A DNA stretch of 64,000 nucleotides from Rhynochetos jubatus (lineage: Eukaryota; Chordata; Aves; Eurypygiformes; Rhynochetidae): the NCBI GenBank assembly GCA_027574665.1, contig CM050648.1:49319200-49383199 (forward strand), in the 5' to 3' direction. The notes under the pieces are model-generated. The model worked only from the letters and a program-made list of their open reading frames with translations, was not told the origin of the DNA and searched no databases. Positions 13,546 to 23,800 of the stretch are shown piece by piece; the first letter of the stretch is position 1, and every line of letters starts with the position of its first letter. A program made the position numbers and the translations under genes.

Positions 13546-13800
13546 GGTGTGTTGACCCCGCCAACAGTCAAACACCCACACAGCCGCTAGCTCAGTCCCC
13601 TCTTCAATTGAATCTCTCCCCTGATATTGTACTCTAAGAAATTTCTTCTCTGAGTGGCCTTTCTGCTGTGCTCCTGCCCATCACTCCAGTAAGGACACAT
13701 CAACAGAGGTCCTCTCAGATCCGGAGAGTGTATACAGCAGTCAAGGTCTGCTGCATACTTACTGCCTTGAACTGGCACCCAGCCAGAACCTGCTCACTCT
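13546..13800 (+). mobile_element. LTR-like fragment, also left arm of an inverted repeat
   Basis: From about 13546 the sequence (TGTTGACCCCGCCAACAG, then CAAACACCCACACAGCCGCT) resembles the 5' end of a common class of avian endogenous-retrovirus LTRs as I recall it. Bases 13603-13800 recur in reverse complement at 15541-15733. The core 13657-13795 (containing TCAGATCCGGAGAG and GTCTGCTGCATACTTACTG) differs from its partner at about six or seven positions plus one 5-base indel. No primer-binding site or internal retroviral gene is recognised, so a solo or truncated LTR is the likely reading. The repeat itself is certain; its LTR identity is an inference. Confidence 0.5.
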
Positions 13801-15540
13801 CCTCTCCCACAGGACCGGAAGACAATAGGAGGAATCCAAGAAAACTCATGAGAGAAGACCATCTGTTTCTCTGATGGTGCTGCACATGCTGTCCCAGAGG
13901 AGAAAAGGAAGGTGGGCCATGGGGACACCATGACTGAGACAGAGACCCAACTCTCAACTCCAGTGATGGCCCCAGTATGCAGAAGCAACACTGGAAGCAG
14001 AGGTCAACAGGTCCATACCAACATTCCTAATTGAAAGAGAAAGGGAAGGTTTGTGGCTGCATTTTTCACTTCTGGAGTAGTCAAGTGCCTTTTTGATGGC
14101 AAAATTTCACTGTCAAAAAGCTGAGAAATAGTGCCAGTCTTACTAACATGTGTAGTGTGTGGATGGAGCTATAAAAACCATCAGCAGAAGACCAACATAA
14201 ACCATGTTTAACTCCAGACATAGAGCAAGTTCAGCATTCAGTGCCTCTCCATCCATGGTGCCTCATGGCATTCAGAGCCACAACCCAAGTTGGGCCAGGG
14301 TCTTAAATAGAAGGGCACCATGTTACCCGTGGTTTTCATGATACTTCCTGTCAGCACCATGTTACCCGTGGTTTTCGTGATACTTCCTGTCATCTACAAC
14401 AATAAGAAGTTCTGGAATTTCTGCTTCTGGGGTGGCCTGAAACCCCAGGCTGCTCATATTAGCTGCTGATATTAGAGGAATCTTCACTGTAAGAACAGTA
14501 AGAAAATTCTGAAGCAGTGCTAAAACAAAGTATCTGCAAAGCTAGGAAAAGAGAAGGAACTCACAGCAAGGCACAGAAGAGACTATGTATGTCTAGTGAA
14601 CAAAATGCTTCAGTATGTGCACCTTAGTAAGGGGTAATCAAAACAGGAGTGTGATTCAACTAGAGTATTTTAGCAACAGGATGTTTTCTTTTCTGGATTA
14701 AGTTTATGGATTACTAGAACTCTTCAAAAAATAATGATCAGAGACAGGTGCTGTCTGAATTAAATGAACAACCATTGCACACAGAAGCAGCAACCTTGAG
14801 GAAAAACACATTTGAAAATATTCCTTGCAAGCATTCATCAAGTTAGAGTTTTGCAGTTCTTTTCATGTTCCTTCTGTCCAGAGGATAGCTCCTGGTAACG
14901 TGTGTCCTGGTGATGAAGGTAAAAGTAAAATTTATGCTGTGCAACAGAGAGGAAAAAGACATCTTCAGACTACTTTGAGATTTTGTAGCCTTGCACTGAA
15001 GGCAAAGCAAAAACTAGAAGTGAAAACCTGATTCCATTGAAATCGATGGCAAAAATTAATTTAATTCAGTTATTTTAGGATTTTATACCAGAAGAGCATT
15101 AAGAGACTGAGGATACGGAATATGGGTATCAGTAGCCATCCCACCACAACAATCCTAAATTTAATATATGGGCTGTAATATGGGTGGATGACCCTGTTCA
15201 GATCCTACTGTGACTGATGTAATTAGTTCAGGAACAGCACAATGAGTGCAAGTGTAAACTTAACCTGAGACACACACAGCAACAATTAATATGAATTAAA
15301 TAATTTTTTCCAGGTAAAGACATTGTGCTGTGTCAAAGACTACTTCAGAAAGAAAGCAAAGTAAAAGCTTAAAAAGTTCCACTTCTCTATGGAAAGACTC
15401 CTTAAAATTTGCTCTTTTTCTAATAGACTCTGTCTTCCAAACAGTGGAATTTGAAGCTGAACATCTGTGAAATGAATGTTTTCAGTACATGCTAATTCAG
15501 AATGTGCTGCAGGCAAAAAAGGTGCAGCAGCTGTGAGCAC
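13801..15540. other. spacer between inverted-repeat arms
   Basis: This 1.74-kb spacer holds no recognisable gene or transposon. It contains one tandem 39-bp duplication at 14315-14392 and a TATAAAAACC string near 14170 with no evident promoter context. Open frames are about 68 codons or shorter. Confidence 0.55.
14315..14392 (+). repeat. tandem duplication, two units of 39 bp
   Basis: Unit 1 is 14315-14353 and unit 2 is 14354-14392. Each starts GCACCATGTTACCCGTGG and ends CTTCCTGTCA. They differ at a single position (TTTTCATGAT versus TTTTCGTGAT), consistent with CpG decay in unit 1, so the duplication appears recent. Confidence 0.95.
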
Positions 15541-15733
15541 CACAGGTTCTGGTTGGGTGCCAGTACAAGGCAGTAAGTATGCAGCAGACCTTGACTGCTG
15601 TATATACTCTCCGGATCTGAGAGGACCTCTGTTGATCCGTCCTTAATGGAGTGATGGGCAGGAGGAGAAAGGCCACTCAGAACAAAAGCGACTGCAAGTT
15701 TCACAGAGTGTATCAGGGGAGAGATCCAATTAA
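15541..15733 (-). repeat. right arm of inverted repeat, antisense LTR-like copy
   Basis: This is the reverse complement of 13603-13800. Shared blocks on the plus strand include GTAAGTATGCAGCAGACC, TTGACTGCTGTATATACTC, CGGATCTGAGAGGACCTCTG and GGAGTGATGGGCAGGAG. The match weakens past 15680 but resumes at GGGGAGAGATCCAATTAA (to 15733). The 5' LTR-like end seen left of the other arm (13546-13602) is absent here, so this copy is shorter or truncated. Confidence 0.8.
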
Positions 15734-15910
15734 AGAATCAGAACTAGAAAATGTAAGTTTGTGATGATTAACCCAATGACTTGAAAGACATACTGAAAAA
15801 GAATAAGTTTAAGAAGCATCCACAAATGTCAAGAATAAGCTCTGACCACTAGCAGGATTGATTTTCTACTCAGGAAGTAGGCTGTATCTGGAAAAAAGTT
15901 TGGCCCTGGT

Positions 15911-15960
15911 TCCCTCTCTCTCTCTCTCTCCGTATATATATGTGTCTATATATATAAATA
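15911..15960. repeat. TC run followed by TA/TG microsatellite
   Basis: A (TC)n run of about 9 units is followed by GTATATATATGTGTCTATATATATAAATA-type sequence. It is a compound simple repeat. Confidence 0.85.
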
Positions 15961-18900
15961 CAAGGGATGGGGAAAAATGTTGATAAAACTATTCCAGTGT
16001 CAAAAGTGCTTAATAATGATTAAATTCTTAATTATATTAAACAGACTGCAACACGTCACATCTTATTTTGAGGATCCATTGCGTTAGATGTTCTGTGTGG
16101 GTTAGAACTAACGGTACGTGTTATACATAATGTGCAGCAGCCTTCTTTGAAAAGATTACAGCAGTTGAAAGGTAAACAAATACTAGACAAAAGGAAATGC
16201 TGTCTTCATTTCTGTATGTATACAGCTAACTATACTTTGGAGAGGAACTGTAGAAGAGGAGGGGATGGAGTGTGGAAAGGGAGGGCTGGGAACAGAAGAA
16301 AAGGAGAGGGGGACAGCAAGGACGTACTTGCTGGAGTACCTGATGAACAAGGCCAGCTGGGGTCAACAAGGAAGAAGCAACAGCCAAGGAGCAGTGGAAG
16401 AGAGAAAAAACCAAGTCTGACTTGATTAAATCTAAGTGAGGCAGGAGCTGTTCTCACCCCTGCAGCAGGACGCAAGGTGGCACAGGTCACCACCAGCCTG
16501 AGAGCTGGAAAGCCTGCTGATCACATCCAGTGCAAGCATGAGCAGGGTATCCCACAGAGCCTGTCTCAGCACACAGTAAAATGGGCCAGATATACCTGAG
16601 TCCTGGCTATTAGTGCTGCCTGGGCCCTGGAATAAGCCCGGGGCAGATAGAGGAGAGCATGAAACAAGGTACCACAAATGCCAAATATCCAGTGAATTAA
16701 AACCTTCCTGAAAAAGTGATAATGAAGAGTAGGAGCCAGGACTCCTTTCTTGTCTGTTATCAGTCCAGGAAGGACTCCTAGGCTTGTGAGCTTAAGAAAT
16801 AAACTCTAATGATTTTAAGTTCTTTTGGCCTTGTTCCTGATTCCTTGGGGATGGAGAAACAGTCCTTTACCTTTCCAGCCCCCTGTAGTTCTGATGCTGT
16901 ATCATTGTGATGCTATTTGAGCATAAGATAGTTGTAAAGGGCTGATAAAAACAGCCTGAGAGCCTACCACATGACCGTGAGGCTAGGACTCTTCCATGCT
17001 TTCTCCCAAAGCTGTGGTGCCATCTCCCATCTCAGTGCTACCTGTGGTGACCACTCCTGCAGGGAGCCGGGTGTGCAGGAACTCTCCTTTCTGCTGCTCT
17101 CCTAAAAACATCCTGGTGCAGAGAGACTGCAGTTCGGCTGCTACATACCTTGTACTTCAGTCGCCCCACTGACAGTGGCCACCTGTCTCCACTGTCCTTG
17201 AGAACATTTAGTTAGAGGAGTTTATGTGGGAATTGAGATGCTCTAGTGGAGCTGCTGAAAACAGTGCTCATCTCCTGGGATTAAAAGCACCAGGTGCAGA
17301 GGAGGCACGCTGGTAACTGACCCTACAAGAGGTACATACACAGGGTAGGTACGTACATTCTCCCTCTTTTTCTTATAGTTCTTTAGGTCATACCCGCCAA
17401 ATAAAGTCTAGGGTGTTTACATTAAAATTTAGGTTTTACTTTCTTACAATAAATAGTGGGAGGACCAACAGAGAGAAGAAGGAGAATGTTTTTTCTTGAC
17501 CAAGTTAAAACCACTCCTATGCAAACCTGAGTAAAATGGATGAATATGCATATGCTAGTTTGAATATGTGGTTTGTCAGCTATTTGCCTACATGTATTTA
17601 ACACCCACAGAAGGCCTAAGGCAGCAGCCATAGACTTTCTTCCTCTTGCTTTTTGCAGAGATCTTACAGAAACCCTAAAGGAGCTAAATTACTGCCATTA
17701 TGATGCTATGAATGACTGATAGAAGTATATTACTCTCCAAATTGTTGATGGGTTTAATGTAAGCAAAAATGCAGCTAGTGCTTGGGATTAATCCTGCTAG
17801 ATCCTCAGCTGCAGCCTTTAGCAGCTCAGGAAAGTTGGTTTGTGTTTGTTATGTAGCCATTTTCTTCTCTGTTATGTGCTTCAAAGAGTGTTATAAGTTG
17901 GGTCTTGAGGCTAACTATGGTATTTCAGTACGTATATGCCGGCGCAGATAACCAACAAATTAGGGAAGATAATTCTTTCTGATTCCTCCATCTTCTTGCC
18001 CAACGTGGTTAAGCTTGGTGGAAAATGCGTTTATTTTGGATTTAGTTACTCAACAATAGTAGAGTGTACATTTGTAAGCTGAAGCATCCCCTAATAAAGG
18101 TATTTATTTCTAGGACACCGTGTTCTACTATTTTAAAATAAAGTCAGTTCACCCTGGCTTCAGTGAAACCATTTAGTGAATCGTTTATTGTAAGTAAGTA
18201 GCAATTTGAATAAAATCTTGATTCTGTCGAAATTTAGGGTAAAAGCAACTTTCATATGAAATTAGTTTTAAGAGAAAGAGAGCATGAAATCCCATTGGTA
18301 GACACCATTTCAATCTGGGTTACAGTAAATTTATAAAGTTGTAATGAAGAGATGCATGGGTAGCAAAACAATTCTTAGAAATATGAAGGAACCTTTTTCA
18401 AAGGCATGCATCTCAGCAAAATCTTTGTCCCCCTTCCACCACCCACCTTAGGACACAGCATGTATCTGCATGACTTTGTGAGAGGGATCTATTCACTTAT
18501 AGCTCTGGAGATCATTTGGAGAGCTGAGAATTACTGAGAATCTCGTGTTTCTATCTCACTGGCCTATCCCATCTCCCTTTGAAATTTCTGAGTATAGATG
18601 GGTGTTGACTTTATGTCTATCTTGACATGACTGTTTCCTAACAGACATTCAGTATCGTGGTATTTTGATGTCCAGCGTCAACGATGGCGCCCTTTCTTTT
18701 GAGTGCAGAGTGGCAAGCCGGTGAGCACCCTAAGAAAAGAGAGGGAAATAAGGAGGTTAAACTCTGCTTGCCTACAAGTTTCATTCTGAGGCCCACCGGG
18801 AAAGAAATTTAACACATGGAAAATTTGCAAAGTAATAGGTAAGAGCGCCAGATGAACAGCTTTCAGCTGAAAGAGTTTGGGGGCAGGATATTGCTGAAGA

Positions 18901-20732
18901 AGGAGAAGGAGGGAAATGGGGATGATGCAGCACCACAGTGCTGTGCAAAGGAGTGAAGAGATCTGAGTTCTGCTGTGTGCCATGACAGGGAGAAGTGGCA
19001 GGCTGTTCTGACAGACCCTAAAGCATGAGCGACTCCTGTTGATTAAAAAGAAATATTGTCTTCACGTCAGTATTTTAGAGGAAATTTAAAAGCATTCTAG
19101 AAACTTACACAATGATGAGATGTTCCTATTCAGTAAATAGCACAGTTCCTCTGTCATTGGGGAAAAACTGATATTTTACAAGACTCTTAATGGCATGTTA
19201 CAGACAGGAGCAAAGCCTCTTTGTTACCTGAATTCTTAGACATTGCAACATTTTAATGGACAGTTGGTTTATAAACTAATATTATAAATCAAATTACTTT
19301 TTATAAAATCTTTTCAGTTCTACAGTTTTGAACGTTGCATCATTACCTCAGACTTTTTCAGCTAAGATGACAATTTGAATGGTGACTTTTCTTCCTTCCA
19401 TACTTTCAATAAAATGACGATATATCCTCATAATCAGCTACAGTATTTAGAGTACCTCACTCAGTACTGTATACTTTAGTGCATTTGGGGCCTGTTTTTC
19501 ACTTTTGGAGTAGAATGAAACTGGCTTTGCATGCTGTTTGGGTTCATTTGGTTTCTTTAATTGAAATAACATCTTTTCAACTCCTGTCATTCCAATGTGC
19601 CAACTCTCAACCCAGGAGGATGATGAAACATCTGCAGAAACCCAAATATTGGCCAGATTGATCCCCTCTGTACAAGGCAAATGAGCATTCTGTAAATACA
19701 GACTGTTGATTTCCAGCTTCAGACTTCTTTCTTCTTTGTACTGGAAATAACTTTAAGAAAATTTCACTCCACTGTGCATAATCACAAGCCTTGCCCTGAG
19801 GCCTGCAGAAACATAACTGTAATGCACAACAAAGAGAAAGTGCTATAGGTGAGGACAGACAACAAAATGACTTGCAGATGCAAAGTTTTGGGAGCAGTTT
19901 CTTCCAAGATCCTTGTTAACATCCTGCAGTCAGTGTCCCTTTCCTTCCTCCTTCCATGCGTCTCTCACAGAGCATCACAAGTGGGAATCATGTCCAGAAT
20001 TCCTGTTACGCAGCTGCTTTTCATTCTGCTTTTTTTCATCAAGGCCAGCTGGAGACCAGGGTATTCTTTGACTTGTTCTTCCCTTCATTAAACTACTCAA
20101 AAAGCTTGTTTTATACTTTTAAATCCAGGTTCTTGTCTGTTTTCAGGCACTTCTGAGACCATCTTTAAACTCCCTGTAAGTTGTATGCTTAAATTATCTG
20201 TAAAGTTGTATAACCCCAGTTATGGCTATCCCCTCCCTTTATGTGTATAAAGAAGGCTGTTTCTACATTTAAGATGTGACAACAGATGCAAAGACTTAGA
20301 TATAATTGCAGTATTGTCACCCTTGGTTGATGAAACATTTAGAGTAATTAAGAAGCAGTAATGTAACAGATTAGGGCACACGTTGGCTTTATTACGTACA
20401 GCTATTACACTTGTATCTTGACTTAATTTTTGCTGAGTTCTGTATTTTGGGAGCTTAACGCAAAATTATATGTCAAGGCGGCTGTTTGTAAAATCCTGGT
20501 GAGTGGGTGTTAATATCTTTGTTATCTATATTATCTGTATCTTCTATATCTTCTATACCATGTGTATCTATAACATGGTTGTTACTATAACCCACTAAGG
20601 CTATGAAAAAAAAGCACATAGTGTTGTAGCACTATGCTGTAAACAAGCATTTAACTTACACAGAGGTCTTTTTTTTTTTCCCCATAAAAGTCCTAAGGGA
20701 GTAACTCTGGGATTAGTTTTGCAAGACACACT
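15961..20732. other. gene-free stretch
   Basis: No gene or known repeat is recognised. A purine-rich, G-rich tract lies at about 16236-16330, but its G-runs are too widely spaced for a strict quadruplex. An ATCT-like imperfect repeat lies near 20515-20575 and a T/C run near 20669-20683. The 101-codon minus frame at 18678-18983 matches no family I know. Confidence 0.5.
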
Positions 20733-20866
20733 CCGCTGAGGTCTATCAGCTAGAGTGCAGAACCCGGGGAAGTCTGCCCCCGGCGAAATGCCACAGCTTC
20801 GGTAGCAGCTGCCGAGCTCTGCACTACATTCCCAGGCCCTCCTGCCCAGCAGCTCCCGGTCTCTCG
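20733..20866. other. short CpG-dense cluster
   Basis: Eight CpG dinucleotides occur in about 134 bases (CCGCTG, ACCCGGGG, CCCCGGCG, TTCGG, GCCGAG, CCCGGT, CTCGTG) in a neighbourhood where CpG is scarce. It is below the usual length for a CpG island. It could be a weak promoter, an exon edge or a relic of a GC-rich insertion; nothing decides between these. Confidence 0.4.
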
Positions 20867-23800
20867 TGTTTCAGATGAAGTATCAAATGGAGCATGCAGA
20901 ATAGAAAAGCTGGGCTTTGCTGTGCATCTGATCTCCAGATGGGACCTTCCAGTCTGTTTCCTGGAAACGTTTTCAGGAAGTGAGGAGTTGAAAGAAGCAG
21001 GGAAGCATCTGTACCAAGGCTTGGGGATGAGGCATGGAGATAAAGTTGTTTTAGCAGCACTGCTGTTCCTCCATCTTCTGACACTGTTCTTTGATCAGTG
21101 GTAGAAGAAAGCAGCTCTCCATGTGCTTATTTGATGCTGCCTTTGTCCTGAAGCTTTGCTGCCCTACTTTGAAAAAAACCCACATCTTGGCAACAAAAGA
21201 AGAGATGAAGATGCCACAGCCTGCAGCAACCACTGCAACCATTTCCTGAGTCAGCTTCTCTTTGGCTGCCACTAGATTTCCACCTGAAGAGCTCTGAGGT
21301 CCAGCTTTATTAGTGGTAGCACCAGTAAAGTGTGGCATTGGCTTGGTGAAGTACACATGGATATTATTATATCCTGAATCTTGATGCATCATGAGGCAGT
21401 GATTGGGCACATTGTATATTAACTGCAAGCAAACCACTTACTGCTATCATCTTCGGTCTCCACTTAAATATTTCTGCTCTGAGATAGTCACACAAAGTCT
21501 TACCTGTGCCTCTGTCCTACTGCACACCTATTTCTTCATGCAGGAGAAAGGAAACTAGATTAAAGATATCATTTACCTCACAAAAAATGTGTGCTTTCTG
21601 AGCTACTCTAGATAATTTGGACATTGATTAGCTGGGAATAAGCAACTAGAAACCTTAGAGATCTGCTAATGAAATATCAATACTGCTTGCAGGTTGAAAA
21701 CTCAGATTATCCACGCAAAGAATCCTGTGGGATCATTGTACTTTCTTTTGAAATCTCATTATATTTTGACCTAGATTATTTTTTGACTCCTGCATTACCC
21801 TTTTCTGATGGGGAAAATTTTCAATAAAATCCACCAGAAACAGAATGAAGAGATTCTCTGATTCCTGATGGAGGCCTGGGGTGTTTTCCTTGTTTGGACA
21901 CTGCCCCCTAACACTGTTGAGATCAAGCTGTTTCATATTACCTCTGACTCCAGTCCTACCAAACTCCATCTTCTCTACTACCTTCACACTAGCAAGGCAA
22001 GTTATAAAATGTGACAAAGCACAGGGCCTCCTTGTCATGGTTACCACTGCTGGCCTCCAGGAGCTGAAGGGGAATGGATACAACCTTCCACTTTGACACC
22101 ACATCTAGCATCCTTCTGCCCTGTGTAGTACAAAGAGAGCTGGTAGTAGTTTGAGCACTGCTGTCTTGACTGATGGTGATGAACAGCAACATCTAGTGGC
22201 TCAAGCATTGTTTTAAATCAAGAAGATCTTGATCTGAAATCTTCAGACACAAAGAATTTGTTTGCACACTGCAATGAAGTGTAATTTCTCCACATCACGA
22301 CAACGCTAGGGGAAGCATTCCATTTGGCAACTGAGAGGGTTGCCAGAGGGGTTTTACAGCTGGATGAGCAGCTTGAATGTATCACCTCTTTTGTGCAGAC
22401 CTGATGGCCTCCGTGGAATGACTCGGGGTCAAATTGATAGTGAGCATCTGAATACTGAGAGATGAGAAGAACAAAAGATGGAAGAAGTTGAACAATATGG
22501 CAGTGAAGCAGAGCACATGATAGCCTTGCTTGTAGAACCAGAGTGATGATGAGTAGCTTCCTCCGGTGCTGCCTGCCCATCAGTTGCAGGCTTGCCTGGG
22601 AACAGAGCCACACAGGGGTCACTGGTTATGTATGCCACTGGTGAGCATCTCTGTTCAGTGTGCAAACCCAGCAGGTTAGCCCACAAACCACATACTAGTC
22701 TAATCAGAAAAATAAATACTAAAACTAAATGCTAATTTCCACACAGGCCACACAGAAAATTTTTTCATGGTTTTGGAGAAGGAGTCTGAATATTGGACTC
22801 TATATACCTTGTCTCTAAGTGGACTTTCTGCCCCTATCTTTCAACAGTTACTAAATGAAATGGTTGCAGATACTATGGAGGCTTTTCCCATTCCCTGGAC
22901 CTAAGAAACTATCTGAAGAGTTGCGTGTTAATTCTGTGCCTACGTTTCTTCTGGGGAAAACTGGAGAAAAGTAGGACCAGATTTCTTCCTTATACTCTTC
23001 CAGTAACATGGACAGTATATATGTTCTGCAGTCGTTTATGAGAACATTGCTGTTTTGGAGAGAGGGAAGTTTCTGCACGCTGTTTACATTCGTCTGCTGT
23101 TCAAATGGTGGCAAAGTTAAGAATTTGAAAAGAACAGCCAACAGCTTGGGAGGTTCTGGTGCCTGCCACCACTAGGCTGAAAGTGGAGGTCTTTTTGAAA
23201 ACTGAATGACTGACTCTTAAGCACTGGCTGTTTACTGTAAACAAGGATCAGTGTAGTTTGGCAGATAATCAGTCTCCTGATAAGCCTATTTACCTGTAGC
23301 CCACCCCATTCTGCTACCATCTAATTTCTGGCTCTACCCTGTTAAGTAAGTCCACACACATATTTAAATCATTTATGTTGGTTTTCTATACATAACTGTT
23401 TCCAGTCAGCAATGGGTTATAATCCCTGCTTCATACTTACTCAGACTAGGTTTGTGTATGTGAATGCCTGGCTTGCTTTGGTTTAATCTGAATTTCTTCC
23501 CTGGTATATAGCAGTTAGGCCCTCTGAGTCAGAAGGATAAAGTGTTTGCTACTAGTGCTTTGTCTTACATAAGAGTGTGGGCTTAAGTATAACTATTTTA
23601 CATGGTATTTGTCACCTGGCAGTGAGTTACTGTGATAACAGGGTCTGTGTAATTACCAGCATGTTACAGGACTTCATCTAAACACACCTCTTCAAGCAGA
23701 TTTGAGTGTCCTTTTATACTATTGGCAAGATGGCTGATGTTTGGGTTGGTTTGGGGTTTTTTTTAATTTGAACCAAATATTTGCCATAATACTCTGGAGG

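Noticed and set aside
21051-21437. 128-codon minus-strand frame with a hydrophobic segment suggesting a small membrane protein
   Set aside because: No family could be named, and there is no splice, promoter or retrocopy evidence.
22218-22622. 134-codon minus-strand frame with a basic, hydrophobic start
   Set aside because: I considered a transposase or retrocopy. It starts at GTG, no catalytic motif is visible and no terminal repeats or poly(A) tail were found.
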